A DNA stretch of 64,000 nt, taken from Thauera sp. 28 (GTDB taxonomy: Bacteria; Pseudomonadota; Gammaproteobacteria; Burkholderiales; Rhodocyclaceae). The notes beneath the pieces are model-generated. The model was not told where the DNA came from. It saw only the letters and a list, made by a program, of their open reading frames with translations, and ran no database searches. The first letter of the stretch is position 1. Every line of letters begins with the position of its first letter. This document shows positions 1 to 9,556 of this stretch, piece after piece. Position numbers and translations under genes: made by a program. The DNA is taken from positions 1 to 64,000 of the forward strand of contig NZ_AMXA01000016.1 in the NCBI RefSeq assembly GCF_000310145.2, given 5' to 3'.

Positions 1-822
1 GGCCTGCGCAGCGCGACGCTCGGCTTCGCGCTGCTCGGCGAGCCGACGCGCAGCCTCGCGCGCTGCCGCCTCGCGCGCCCTGCGCACCAGGGTATCGATG
101 ACCTTGGCCAGGCGCTGCTCGTCCTGCTGCAGCGTGCTGACCTGCTTCTTCTGGTCCTGCAACTGGCGCGAAACCTCCGCCAACGCCTGTTTGCGCCGTG
201 CCTGCACGGCTTCGAGCTCAGCCTGCCGACTGCGCTGCGTAACCTCGAGCGCCACCAGGCCGTCACGGCGCGACTGGATCTCGGCGGCACGCGCCGCCGT
301 CTCGCGCAAGTCTGTGCGCAGGCCATCGATCAGCCCCAGGCGCGCGCGCCCCAGGTGTTCGAGATAGTGCGCGTCACGCGCAAGCTGGTTCGGATCCCGC
401 GCGGACAGCAGCGGCGCCACGCCATCGGCACCGCCATGCACGTAGTGACGCCTCAACCACTCCGCGAGTTCGCCACGCCGAGCCTCGATACGCTGCTCCG
501 TGGCACGCTGTTCCACCTCGAGCAGGCGGAGCATCTTCTCCACCTCACGGCGCTCGCCCTCGATGCGGGCAAGCTCCCGGCGGACGCGCGACACGCCGCG
601 TTCGGCCTCGACCACCGCCTCGGCAGCGCCGGAGCGCACCTGCTCGGTACGGGCGATGTCCTGCTGAAGATCCTGGATACGCTTCTTGAGGTCTTCGAGA
701 TCGGAGCGGCGCTCCACGATCTCGCCCCCCGACTGAGCCTGTGCTGCCGCGGGCGACGAGAGCACGGCGCCGATACAGGCCAGCGCCAGTCCCGCCAGCA
801 TTGCCCTGGAGCGATCACGCAT
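1..822 (-). CDS. envC: Murein hydrolase activator EnvC, N-terminal part (gene continues past the left edge)
   Basis: The ATG at 822 opens a frame with no stop to position 1, giving 274 codons. The product begins with a signal peptide (MRDRSRAMLAGLALACIGAV, then an Ala-rich SSPAAAQA cleavage region). It continues as a long charged heptad-like coiled coil rich in Glu, Arg and Gln. In EnvC family proteins such a periplasmic coiled coil precedes a degenerate LytM/M23 domain, which activates the amidases that split septal peptidoglycan. That C-terminal domain lies outside the window, so the assignment rests on the N-terminal architecture and the motif EWLRRHYVHGG. Another periplasmic M23 coiled-coil protein is possible. 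Confidence 0.75.
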   Translation of the reverse strand, partial: MRDRSRAMLAGLALACIGAVLSSPAAAQAQSGGEIVERRSDLEDLKKRIQDLQQDIARTEQVRSGAAEAVVEAERGVSRVRRELARIEGERREVEKMLRLLEVEQRATEQRIEARRGELAEWLRRHYVHGGADGVAPLLSARDPNQLARDAHYLEHLGRARLGLIDGLRTDLRETAARAAEIQSRRDGLVALEVTQRSRQAELEAVQARRKQALAEVSRQLQDQKKQVSTLQQDEQRLAKVIDTLVRRAREAAAREAARRLAEQREAERRAAQA

Positions 823-938
823 GTTCGCTTCGACGCCCGGCACGAGAGTTCGGTTTCCCCGGATACGGGAAGCAATGCACGTACATCAGAATGCGCCTTC
901 GTCCACCTGCAATAATCGTCGCCAACAGCGGCCACCCC

Positions 939-967
939 TGCATCAGGGCAACACGTTATTTTATACT
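939..967 (+). promoter_or_regulatory. Possible promoter of the ArsR-family gene
   Basis: A TATACT hexamer at 962-967 fits a -10 box 27 bases before the GTG start at 995. The hexamer 17 bases upstream (TGCATC, 939-944) is a poor -35. This lies in the 172-base divergent gap between envC and the regulator gene, the only place a promoter for both could sit. Confidence 0.35.
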
Positions 968-994
968 AGCGCTTTCCAATGAGCCGACTTCATC

Positions 995-1324
995 GTGAAC
1001 AATGACGACATATTCGCCCTCATCGACAAGCACGAGCACATCGAAACCGCTGCTCGCGCCCTGAAGGCGATCGCCCATCCGCTGCGCCTCAAGATCCTGT
1101 GCGTACTCGGCGAAGGCGAGGAGTGCGTCCAGGACATCGTCGATGCGGTCGGCACCTCGCAGAGCAACATCTCCCAGCATCTTGCCATCCTCCGCGACAA
1201 GGGCGTGCTGCAGACGCGCAAGGACGCCAACCGGGTCTACTACCGGGTAGGCGACCAACGCACCCTGCAGCTGATCGTCCTGATGCGCGAGGTCTTCTGC
1301 GGCGTCGAACCCGGCAAGAGCTGA
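995..1324 (+). CDS. ArsR/SmtB-family regulator with a SqrR/BigR-type cysteine pair
   Basis: This 109-aa winged-helix repressor starts at a GTG. The HTH lies around residues 45-70 (VQDIVDAVGTSQSNISQHLA), followed by the beta-wing VYYRVGDQR. It lacks the classic arsenite motif ELCVCDL. Cysteines are at 36 (ILCVL), 44 and 102 (VFC). The C36-C102 spacing of 66 residues is the same as C41-C107 of SqrR and C42-C108 of BigR, whose cysteines form a tetrasulfide with reactive sulfur. A membrane-anchored rhodanese and a glutaredoxin follow in the same direction, so a persulfide/thiol-stress repressor is a reasonable inference. The inducer is not proven by the sequence. Confidence 0.85.
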   Translation: MNNDDIFALIDKHEHIETAARALKAIAHPLRLKILCVLGEGEECVQDIVDAVGTSQSNISQHLAILRDKGVLQTRKDANRVYYRVGDQRTLQLIVLMREVFCGVEPGKS

Positions 1325-1360
1325 CCCCAACCGAACCCAACAGACGGAGCACCCCCTTTC

Positions 1361-1777
1361 GTGGATTTTCTGCAGCAGAACTGGTACTGGGCCGCCCTCG
1401 CAGCCCTCTCGGGCACCTGGCTCATGGTCGACATGATCCGCAACCGCGGCGACAAGAGCCAACTCTCGCCGATCGAGGCGACGCTCCTTGTGAACCGTGA
1501 AGACGCGGTGATCATCGATGTGCGCGAACAAGGCGAATATGCCCAGGGCCATATTCCCAACGCGCGCCACATCCCGCTCGGCGAGCTCGAGCGCCGCAGC
1601 AAGGAGATGGACAAGTACAAGAGCCATCCTGTGATCCTGTGCTGCGCCACCGGCAGCCGCTCCAGCACAGCGATCAAGCAACTCCGCCAGGCGGGCTTCG
1701 AAAAGCTCTACAACCTGCGCGGCGGCATGATGGAATGGCAGAAGGCCGGCCAGCCGGTCAGCAAGAAGCGCAAATGA
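1361..1777 (+). CDS. Membrane-anchored single-domain rhodanese
   Basis: This 138-aa sulfurtransferase starts at a GTG with CGGAGC upstream. Residues 7-24 form a hydrophobic N-terminal anchor. The rhodanese domain follows from about 38 (VIIDVREQGEYAQGHIPNA) and ends with NLRGGMMEW. The active loop CATGSRS puts the catalytic cysteine at C95, which accepts and passes on a persulfide sulfur. It resembles the YibN-type rhodaneses found next to grxC and secB in proteobacteria. Its stop overlaps the next gene's ATG, indicating translational coupling. Confidence 0.9.
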   Translation: MDFLQQNWYWAALAALSGTWLMVDMIRNRGDKSQLSPIEATLLVNREDAVIIDVREQGEYAQGHIPNARHIPLGELERRSKEMDKYKSHPVILCCATGSRSSTAIKQLRQAGFEKLYNLRGGMMEWQKAGQPVSKKRK

Positions 1778-2049
1778 GCACTCAGCCCCGCGTCCGCATG
1801 TATGCGACCGCCACCTGCCCCTACTGCATCCGGGCAGAGCAGCTTCTTCTGCACAAGGGCGTCGGCGAGGTCGACAAGATCCGCGTGGACCTCGACCCTG
1901 CACGCCGCGAAGAAATGATGAAGGCAAGCGGGCGGCGAACGGTTCCACAGATCTTCATTGGCGACTACCATGTCGGTGGCTGCGACGACCTCCACGCACT
2001 CGACCGCGCAGGCAAGCTCGATGCATTGCTGCGTGGCGAGCCTGCCTGA
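1774..2049 (+). CDS. grxC: Glutaredoxin 3
   Basis: This 91-aa cytosolic thiol oxidoreductase has the redox motif CPYC at residues 15-18, the cis-proline segment RTVPQIFIG and the glutathione-binding GGCDDL near the C-terminus. It reduces disulfides and deglutathionylates proteins using glutathione. The start at 1774 overlaps the rhodanese stop (ATGA). An earlier in-frame start would lie inside the rhodanese gene and add unrelated sequence. The grxC-secB order is common in proteobacteria. Confidence 0.93.
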   Translation: MSTQPRVRMYATATCPYCIRAEQLLLHKGVGEVDKIRVDLDPARREEMMKASGRRTVPQIFIGDYHVGGCDDLHALDRAGKLDALLRGEPA

Positions 2050-2105
2050 AGCACGGACCAGCGCAACCGCCCTTTACTGAACGAACCCTGAACGGACTCT
2101 CATCC

Positions 2106-2570
2106 ATGTCGGAAAATACCCAACCCGTCTTCTCCATCGAAAAGCTGTACGTAAAGGACCTCTCGCTCGAGGTTCCCGGCGCACCGCAGATCTTCCTCGA
2201 ACGCGAGAGCCCGCAGATCAACGTTCAGCTGCGCACTTCCGGGCAGGCGGTCGACGAGGGCGTCTATGAGGTTGCGCTGACCGTCACCGTAAGCGCGAAG
2301 ATCGGCGAGGACCGCACCCTGTTCCTCGTCGAAGTAGCCCAGTGCGGCATCTTCCAGATCCGCAATCTGCCCGAAGCCGATCTCGAGCCGGTGATGATGA
2401 TCGGCTGCCCGAACATTCTCTTCCCGTATGCCCGCGAAGCGGTTTCCGACGCCGTCACCCGCGCCGGCTTCCAGCCCGTGCTGCTGTCGCCGGTCAACTT
2501 CGAGGCGCTCTATCAGGCGCAGCGCCAGCAGGCCAGCCAGGGCGCGCCTGCCGAAGTCCCCATTCAGTGA
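2106..2570 (+). CDS. secB: Protein-export chaperone SecB
   Basis: This 154-aa acidic cytosolic chaperone is close to the usual length of about 155 residues. It contains the conserved FSIEKLYVKDLSLEVPGAP start, the CPNILFPYARE block and a Gln/Ala-rich tail. As a tetramer it holds preproteins unfolded and delivers them to SecA. It follows grxC by 56 bases and precedes the SH3-domain gene and gpsA, an order conserved in many proteobacteria. Confidence 0.96.
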   Translation: MSENTQPVFSIEKLYVKDLSLEVPGAPQIFLERESPQINVQLRTSGQAVDEGVYEVALTVTVSAKIGEDRTLFLVEVAQCGIFQIRNLPEADLEPVMMIGCPNILFPYAREAVSDAVTRAGFQPVLLSPVNFEALYQAQRQQASQGAPAEVPIQ

Positions 2571-2580
2571 GACCACGCTC

Positions 2581-3060
2581 ATGAACGCCGGGCATCGCAG
2601 GACCGCACACTGGCAGACCGGGCTACGGTTCCTGTCGGTGCTTGCCGCGAGCGCGGCCCCGGCCGTGGCGAGCGCCCAGGCGATCGAGTTCCGCTCGCTC
2701 GGCGAGGAGGCAGTCGTTCGCGACGCACCCTCGCCACAAGGGCGACAGCTGTTCGTGCTGCGTGCAGGCACACCGCTCGAGATCATCGTCACTCAGGACG
2801 GTTGGGTACGGGTGCGCGACCCTGAAGGCAGCCTGAGCTGGATTGAAGGCCATGTGCTCGTGCCGCGACGCACCGTGATGGTGTCCGTGGAACGCGCAAG
2901 CATCCGCCGGGAAGCTCGCGAGGATGCAGCCGTGAGCTTCGAAGCCACGCGAAACGTCGTGCTCGATCTCGTCGAGCCGGCAGCGGTGGGCTGGGCGCGC
3001 GTGCGCCATCGCGACGGCGTCGAGGGCTACGTGCGCGTGAGTGAGGTGTGGGGCCTGTGA
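2581..3060 (+). CDS. Exported protein with two SH3-like (SH3b) repeats
   Basis: This 159-aa protein starts at the ATG 10 bases after the secB stop. It has a signal peptide ending near AVASAQA (about residues 28-34). Two bacterial SH3-like repeats follow: one with VVRDAPSPQG and GWVRVRDPEG, the second with ASIRREAREDAA and GWARVRHRDGVEGYVRV. Such modules bind peptidoglycan or protein partners in the periplasm, but the specific role is unknown. The gene end overlaps the probable gpsA start. Confidence 0.82.
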   Translation: MNAGHRRTAHWQTGLRFLSVLAASAAPAVASAQAIEFRSLGEEAVVRDAPSPQGRQLFVLRAGTPLEIIVTQDGWVRVRDPEGSLSWIEGHVLVPRRTVMVSVERASIRREAREDAAVSFEATRNVVLDLVEPAAVGWARVRHRDGVEGYVRVSEVWGL

Positions 3061-4049
3061 AGCGCTGCCGCATTGCCGTCTTCGGCGCGGGCGCCTGGGG
3101 CACCGCGCTCGCCCAGGCTTTCAGCGCCAGCCACGACGTCTGCCTGTGGGGCCGCGACCGCGTACATCTCGGCGAGATGGCGGATCGCCGCGAAAACCTG
3201 CGATACCTGGCGGGCGTTCGGCTACACGACGCCTTGGTCATCGAACCCGATTTTGAAACGGCGGCACACCGCGCCGACCTTCATCTCGTCGTGACCCCGC
3301 TGTCCGGGCTGCGTGACACCGCACGCCAGCTCCACCGCCTGCAGCCAGCGACGCCGCTGCTATGGGCCTGCAAAGGCTTCGAGGCGGGTACCGGCTTGCT
3401 CCCGCACGAGATCGTGGCCGAAGAGCTCGGTACGGATGCGCCGTGCGGGGTTCTGACTGGCCCGAGCTTCGCCGCAGAGGTCGCACGCGGACTGCCTGCC
3501 GCCATCACCCTGGCGGCCCGCGACCCCGCTTTTGCCCGCCACTGGATCGGGGCGCTGCATCAACCGCGCCTGCGCCTGTACGCCAACACCGACCTCGTCG
3601 GCTGCGAAATCGGCGGCGCGGTCAAGAATGTGATGGCAATTGCTGCGGGGGTCTCCGACGGCATGGGCTTCGGCCTCAATGCCCGTGCCGCGCTCATTAC
3701 GCGCGGACTGGCCGAAATCGCCCGCCTCGCCCAGGCGCTGGGCGGTCGCGCGGAAACGCTGATGGGCCTTGCCGGCATGGGCGACCTGATCCTGACCTGC
3801 ACCGGCGACCTTTCACGCAACCGGCGTGTCGGCCTCGCCCTGGCTGCCGGAAAGACGCTGGACGACATCCTGCGCGAACTTGGTCATGTTGCCGAAGGGG
3901 TATCGACGGCGCGCGAAGTGGTGGGGCTCGCCCATCGCCACGCCATCGAGATGCCGATCTGCGAGGCGATCGACGCCCTGCTCCACCACGGCCTCAATGC
4001 TCGCAAGGCGGTTGAGCTGCTGCTCGCCCGCGACCCCCGCGACGAGTAA
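3057..4049 (+). CDS. gpsA: NAD(P)H-dependent glycerol-3-phosphate dehydrogenase
   Basis: This 330-aa protein has the Rossmann motif GAGAWGTALA near the N-terminus, the catalytic-lysine segment GGAVKNVMAIAAG and the C-terminal signature GLAGMGDLILTCTGDLSRNR. It reduces dihydroxyacetone phosphate to sn-glycerol-3-phosphate for phospholipid synthesis. I chose the GTG at 3057, which overlaps the preceding stop as GTGA and has GAGG 10 bases upstream. A GTG at 3048 would add three residues. Confidence 0.95.
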   Translation: MKRCRIAVFGAGAWGTALAQAFSASHDVCLWGRDRVHLGEMADRRENLRYLAGVRLHDALVIEPDFETAAHRADLHLVVTPLSGLRDTARQLHRLQPATPLLWACKGFEAGTGLLPHEIVAEELGTDAPCGVLTGPSFAAEVARGLPAAITLAARDPAFARHWIGALHQPRLRLYANTDLVGCEIGGAVKNVMAIAAGVSDGMGFGLNARAALITRGLAEIARLAQALGGRAETLMGLAGMGDLILTCTGDLSRNRRVGLALAAGKTLDDILRELGHVAEGVSTAREVVGLAHRHAIEMPICEAIDALLHHGLNARKAVELLLARDPRDE

Positions 4050-4128
4050 CCCGCATGGACCGCGCAGTGCTACGGGCCGCATCGGCTCGGCGCCGTAGCA
4101 TGCGACGTCGATCCGCAGCCTTTGGGCG

Positions 4129-4599
4129 CTAAACCGCAAGCGCCCCGGCAAAATCGTGCTGGCGCCAGGCCTCATAGGTCACGATCGCGACCGAGTTCGA
4201 AAGATTCACGCTGCGATTGGTCGGGCGCATCGGGATGCGAATGCGGTGCTCCGGCGCGAACGTATCCAGAACGGCGTCGGGCAAGCCCCTGCTTTCGGGA
4301 CCGAAGACGAGAACATCGCCGGGCAGCCAAGCCACCTTGTCATGACGTAGCGTTCCGCGCGTAGTAAGGGCGAACATCCGGCGACCAGCAAGCGCCTCCA
4401 GGCAATGCGCCCAATCGTGGTGTACGCTCACGCAGGTGAGGTCGTGGTAGTCGAGCCCGGCCCGGACCAACTGCTTGTCCGTAAGGTCGAAACCGAGCGG
4501 TTCGACCAGATGCAGGCGGCAGCCGCTGTTGGCCGCGAGGCGGATCACATTGCCGGTATTGGGCGGAATCTCGGGCTGGTAGAGGACGATCTCGAACAT
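4129..4599 (-). CDS. trmL: tRNA (cytidine/uridine-34 2'-O)-methyltransferase TrmL
   Basis: This 156-aa SPOUT-fold methyltransferase carries the family blocks IPPNTGNVIRLAANSGC, VFGPESRGLP and the knot segment RIPMRPTNRSVNLSNSVAI. It 2'-O-methylates the wobble base of certain leucine tRNAs using S-adenosylmethionine. Length matches E. coli TrmL (157 aa). It is convergent with gpsA and lies 60 bases downstream of comF on the same strand. Confidence 0.93.
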   Translation of the reverse strand: MFEIVLYQPEIPPNTGNVIRLAANSGCRLHLVEPLGFDLTDKQLVRAGLDYHDLTCVSVHHDWAHCLEALAGRRMFALTTRGTLRHDKVAWLPGDVLVFGPESRGLPDAVLDTFAPEHRIRIPMRPTNRSVNLSNSVAIVTYEAWRQHDFAGALAV

Positions 4600-4659
4600 C
4601 GGGGCGAACGCGAAAACGGAGAGGATATCGGGCGCGCACTGTACCGCAGCACGGCCTGT

Positions 4660-5415
4660 TCAGTAAGGGGCGGGGGTACGCGCGACCACCAGGTTGCCGA
4701 CCCAGGCAGCACCGCACAACTTGAGACAGCGTGCAAGTTCGTCGAGGGTAGCGCCCGTAGTCATCACGTCATCCACCACGATGACCCGCTTGCCATTGAG
4801 TGCGGTGTCGCAGCCGAAAGCGCCGCGCGGATTGCGCAAGCGTGCCGCGCGGTCCAGGCCGGCCTGCGGCTCGGCGTTGCGCACCTTGGCGACAAGGGCG
4901 AGCGCGAGCGGCAAGCCCCTTGCCCTCGCATAGGGGCGTGCGATCTCGACTGCCTGGTTGAACCCACGCTCGGCCAGGCGCAGCGGATGCAATGGCATCG
5001 GCAATACCAGGTCCGCATCGCCGCCGAAGTCGCGCGCAAGCGCGATGAGCGCATCGGCAAAGAACGATGCCAGCGCGAGTTGATGCCGATACTTGAGCGC
5101 ATGCACCATCGCATCGACAGGGAATGCGAAATCGTACAGGGCCCGTGTCGCATCGAACGCGGGAGGCGTACGCTGACAGGCTGCGCACTCGGCACCCGCC
5201 AGGCCCGGCAAGGCGCAACGCGGACACGCCGTTGCCGGACGCCGCGGCAACTCTGCAACGCAGTGCTCGCACACCGCCTGGCCACCCGCATTCGCTCCAC
5301 AGACGAAGCAATCCTGCGGCGCAAGGACGTCGGCGACGCGTTGCCACAGGGCGAGCAGATCAAGCGCGGAGTTTGACAAGTTTTCTTCCGATGAAAGAAC
5401 ATGCGCACCTCGCAA
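4660..5415 (-). CDS. comF: ComF family phosphoribosyltransferase-like protein
   Basis: This 251-aa protein has an N-terminal zinc-ribbon region with four CxxC pairs (CFVC, CEHC, CPRC, CAAC). A type I phosphoribosyltransferase domain follows, with the PRPP loop VIVVDDVMTTGATLDEL. ComF/GntX proteins are linked to DNA uptake in naturally competent bacteria. The start at 5415 leaves only 62 bases to the divergent bioC start at 5478, so the two genes share a small promoter region. A later start is possible, because residues before about 15 are weakly conserved. Confidence 0.87.
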   Translation of the reverse strand: MRGAHVLSSEENLSNSALDLLALWQRVADVLAPQDCFVCGANAGGQAVCEHCVAELPRRPATACPRCALPGLAGAECAACQRTPPAFDATRALYDFAFPVDAMVHALKYRHQLALASFFADALIALARDFGGDADLVLPMPLHPLRLAERGFNQAVEIARPYARARGLPLALALVAKVRNAEPQAGLDRAARLRNPRGAFGCDTALNGKRVIVVDDVMTTGATLDELARCLKLCGAAWVGNLVVARTPAPY

Positions 5416-5477
5416 TTACAGCCCGGAATGCCGCTCATGACAACGGTGTCGAAGCCGCCAGACCGCAACCCGCAGCG

Positions 5478-6398
5478 ATGAGCACCGATACCGCCCCGGT
5501 GTTCGCGCTCGACCGCGCACTACTGCGCCGCCGCTGCGAGCGTGCAGCGGGCACGGTCGACGGCGCCGACGTCCTTGCCCGCGAAGTCTCACGGCGAATG
5601 GACGAGCGTCTCGACTACATACGCATCGCGCCGCGGCGCATCCTCGACCTCGGCTGCGGCACCGGCGCAGACCTCGCCCGCCTCAGCGCACGCTTCCCCG
5701 AGGCAAGTGTACTGGCCGCCGACTTTTCCCCCGCCATGCTGGCCCGGGCCGGCGCGCGCGCGCGCGCGAACACGGGTGGTCGCGGCCTGCTCGACCGCCT
5801 CTTCGGCAGGCATCCCGCAACCCCACTGCCGCACCTGGTGGCCGACGCTGCAGCGCTGCCGCTGGCGCGAGCGAGCCTGGGCCTGATCTGGTCCAACCTC
5901 ATGCTGCCCGCGCTGACCGACCCTTTGCCGGTATTCAAGGAGGCCCACCGCAGCCTCGAGGTGGGCGGACTGCTGATGTTCTCCACCCTCGGTCCCGACA
6001 CGCTGCGCGAACTGCGTGCGACCCTGCCGACCACTCACGGCGAACGCGTGCACCGCTTCATCGACATGCACGACCTCGGCGACGCCCTTGTGCAAGCCGG
6101 TTTCTCCGACCCGGTGATGGACATGGAAGTGCTGACCCTCACCTACACCGATCTCGACACCCTGTTCGCCGACCTGCGTGCCTGCGGCGCACGCAACGCG
6201 GCGACGAACCGCCCGCGCGGCCTGTCCGGGCGCAGCGGCTGGCAAGCCGCGCGCGCCGCATACGAGCGCCTGCGCAAGGACGGCCGACTGCCCGCAACCT
6301 TCGAGATCATCCAGGGCCATGCCTGGAAAACGGCAGCGAAGGCCACCGACGATGGCCGCAGCATCGTGCGGTTCCAGCCTCGCCACGGCGGACGCTGA
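5478..6398 (+). CDS. bioC: Malonyl-ACP O-methyltransferase BioC
   Basis: This 306-aa class I SAM methyltransferase has the SAM-binding motif ILDLGCGTG at residues 55-63, followed by VLAADFSPAML, and the BioC-typical late segment LMFSTLGPDTLRELR. It methylates malonyl-ACP to start pimelate synthesis for biotin. No other bio gene is in the window, so the assignment is by sequence type. I chose the ATG at 5478 because the upstream in-frame ATG at 5391 would overlap comF. A 17-base alternating CG run lies inside it at 5752-5768. Confidence 0.85.
   Translation: MSTDTAPVFALDRALLRRRCERAAGTVDGADVLAREVSRRMDERLDYIRIAPRRILDLGCGTGADLARLSARFPEASVLAADFSPAMLARAGARARANTGGRGLLDRLFGRHPATPLPHLVADAAALPLARASLGLIWSNLMLPALTDPLPVFKEAHRSLEVGGLLMFSTLGPDTLRELRATLPTTHGERVHRFIDMHDLGDALVQAGFSDPVMDMEVLTLTYTDLDTLFADLRACGARNAATNRPRGLSGRSGWQAARAAYERLRKDGRLPATFEIIQGHAWKTAAKATDDGRSIVRFQPRHGGR
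5752..5768. repeat. Alternating GC dinucleotide run inside bioC
   Basis: A tract of 17 alternating G and C bases encodes an Ala-Arg run in the bioC product. It is in frame and the gene is intact. Such tracts can slip by two bases or adopt Z-DNA, but a purely codon-driven origin in a GC-rich genome is equally likely. Confidence 0.7.
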
Positions 6399-6421
6399 CC
6401 CCGACACGGAAGCCGAACAAG

Positions 6422-7069
6422 ATGCCCCGCACCCCGATCTGGCTATTCGACCTCGACAACACCCTGCACAACGCCAGCCCGCACATCTTCCCGCACATCA
6501 ACCGCAGCATGACGGACTATCTCGAGCAGCACCTCGGGCTGGCCCGCGGCGAGGCCAACGCCTTGCGCACACACTACTGGCACCGCTACGGCGCCACGCT
6601 GCTCGGCCTGATGCGCCACCACGGCACCGATCCACACCATTTCCTGCACGAAACTCACCGCTTCGACCGCCTGCACGAAATGATGGTATTCGATCGCGCC
6701 CTGCGCGGCATGCTGCGCAAACTGCCCGGTCGGCGCTTCGTGTTCTCCAACGCACCCCGCCATTATGCCAACGCTGTCCTCAACATCATGGGCGTGTCCG
6801 ATCTGTTCGAGACAGTGATCGGCATCGAGGACCTGGACTTCCACCCCAAACCCGGCATTCGCGCCTATCGCAGCCTGCTGAGTTCGCACCGTCTCAACCC
6901 GGCGCACTGCATCATGCTCGAAGACTCGGCGGTGAATCTGCGCACGGCCAAGCGCCTGGGCATGCGCACGGTGCTGGTTGGCCGAGATCTGCGCACGCCG
7001 GGATATGTGGATCTGAAGCTGGCCTCGATCCTAGACCTGCGCCGACGCCTCGGCGCCCTGCTTGCCTGA
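6422..7069 (+). CDS. HAD-family pyrimidine 5'-nucleotidase-like phosphatase
   Basis: This 215-aa HAD hydrolase has the nucleophile motif DLDNT at residues 10-14 (D10 and D12), motif II VFSNAPRHY and motif IV MLEDSAVN. The segment LFDLDNTLHNAS and the overall layout match the SDT1/PHM8-like pyrimidine 5'-nucleotidase group, which dephosphorylates UMP/CMP-type nucleotides. It starts 24 bases after bioC and probably shares its transcript. Substrate is inferred from family only. Confidence 0.82.
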   Translation: MPRTPIWLFDLDNTLHNASPHIFPHINRSMTDYLEQHLGLARGEANALRTHYWHRYGATLLGLMRHHGTDPHHFLHETHRFDRLHEMMVFDRALRGMLRKLPGRRFVFSNAPRHYANAVLNIMGVSDLFETVIGIEDLDFHPKPGIRAYRSLLSSHRLNPAHCIMLEDSAVNLRTAKRLGMRTVLVGRDLRTPGYVDLKLASILDLRRRLGALLA

Positions 7070-7074
7070 GGCGA

Positions 7075-7581
7075 TCAGACCGCGGAGCGACGCATGTAGA
7101 GCGCCCCTGCACCGTACCCACACGGCAACTCAGCGCCATCGGCAGCAAAACCAAGCCCGCGCCAGAAATCGATCGCATCGGCGAGCGCGACCAAGCCGAG
7201 AGCCTGCAGATTGCTCGCCCGAGACCAGGCCTGCACCTTGCCGAACAAGGCCCGTCCAAGGCCCAGCCCGCGCGCTGCGGGCGACACCGCGAGATCGTGC
7301 AGGAAGCCCTGCTCGAGGACGTCCGGCAGGCGCTCGATCGGCGAATGCAGGCGAGGAACACCCGACGACCAGGGGTGAGCAAAGACATAGCCGAGTGCCT
7401 TATCCCCATGCTCGGCAAACCAGCACGCAGCGGGCGCGAGTGCGAGCTTGCGGGCGAACACCTCGGCGTCCTCCTGGTAATCGTCGCCGTAGGCGAGGCG
7501 CTGAATTGCCAGCACCGCGCCAAGGTCAGCCTGCCGCATCGGTCGCAGCGTCACGCCGTTTGCGACCTCCTCCATCTCCAT
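7075..7581 (-). CDS. GNAT-family N-acetyltransferase
   Basis: This protein of about 168 aa begins near VTLRPMRQADLGAVLAIQ, typical of a GNAT N-terminus, and has the acetyl-CoA-binding segment LHDLAVSPAARGLGLGRALF. The substrate cannot be told. I chose the ATG at 7581; a GTG at 7593 would overlap the hemB stop as GTGA and add four residues. It lies directly downstream of hemB on the same strand and is convergent with the HAD gene, whose stop is 5 bases away. Confidence 0.8.
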   Translation of the reverse strand: MEMEEVANGVTLRPMRQADLGAVLAIQRLAYGDDYQEDAEVFARKLALAPAACWFAEHGDKALGYVFAHPWSSGVPRLHSPIERLPDVLEQGFLHDLAVSPAARGLGLGRALFGKVQAWSRASNLQALGLVALADAIDFWRGLGFAADGAELPCGYGAGALYMRRSAV

Positions 7582-7589
7582 CCACCCAC

Positions 7590-8783
<1,194 letters not shown>

Positions 8784-8808
<25 letters not shown>

Positions 8809-9434
8809 GTTTCCTCTCCAGCTTCATCGGGGGGCGCAGCGTCCCCGTTGAGCCAGCCACCGATCACCCTCTCCGCCTCCTCCACGCCGCTCTTCTTCAA
8901 GCTCGAAAAGAGTTGCACGGTAACGAGCGGACCGAGCGGACGCAGCTGCGCTCGCACATCCTGCAAGGTCGCCGCAGCCGCGCCACGCGACAGCTTGTCG
9001 CTCTTGGTCAGCAGGACATGCATCGGTCGCCCGGTGCCAGCGAACCAGTTGATCATCTGGCGATCGAGCGGCGTGAGCGGGTGGCGCGAGTCCATGATGA
9101 GCACCAGGCCGATGAGGCTCTCGCGCTTCTTCAGGTAGGTCTCGATCAGGCCTTGCCAGTCACGCCTGACCTTCTCCGGGACGGCCGCGTAACCGTAGCC
9201 CGGCAGGTCGACGAGCAGCGCGCCATTGTTCAGACGAAAGAAGTTGATGAGCTGGGTACGCCCAGGCGTCTTCGACACGTAAGCCAGGCGGACGTGTCCG
9301 GCGAGCGTATTGATCGCGCTCGACTTGCCGGCATTGGAACGCCCCGCGAAGGCAACCTCCGGCCCGGAGGGCGGAGGCAGGCCGGATGGCTTGGCGATCG
9401 AGATCTCGAATTGTGCGTTGCGGAAAATTGGCAT
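8784..9434 (-). CDS. engB: Ribosome biogenesis GTPase EngB/YihA
   Basis: This 216-aa TRAFAC GTPase has G1 GRSNAGKSS, G3 DLPGYGYA and G4 TKSDKL. The N-terminus MPIFRNAQFEISIAKPSGLP fits the family start, where an insertion-type start at 9479 would not. It is essential for 50S ribosomal subunit assembly and cell division in several bacteria. It is divergent from cytochrome c4, the usual engB-cyt c4 arrangement in beta- and gammaproteobacteria. Confidence 0.95.
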
Positions 9435-9470
9435 GAAGAATCGGCCGGAAAAGCCGGTTGGCTGCGGGAT

Positions 9471-9515
9471 AAACCCCACTTCGCATCGCGCAAGCGGGGT
9501 TTCGTGTTATAGAAT
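9471..9515. promoter_or_regulatory. Inverted repeat and -10-like box between engB and cytochrome c4
   Basis: AAACCCC (9471-9477) and GGGGTTT (9496-9502) form an inverted repeat, directly followed by TAGAAT (9510-9515), a plausible -10 for the rightward cytochrome gene at 9557. No clear -35 is seen. Confidence 0.35.
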
Positions 9516-9556
9516 ACCGCGTTTGAAATAATCACTCACGGCTTTCCGAGGACATC

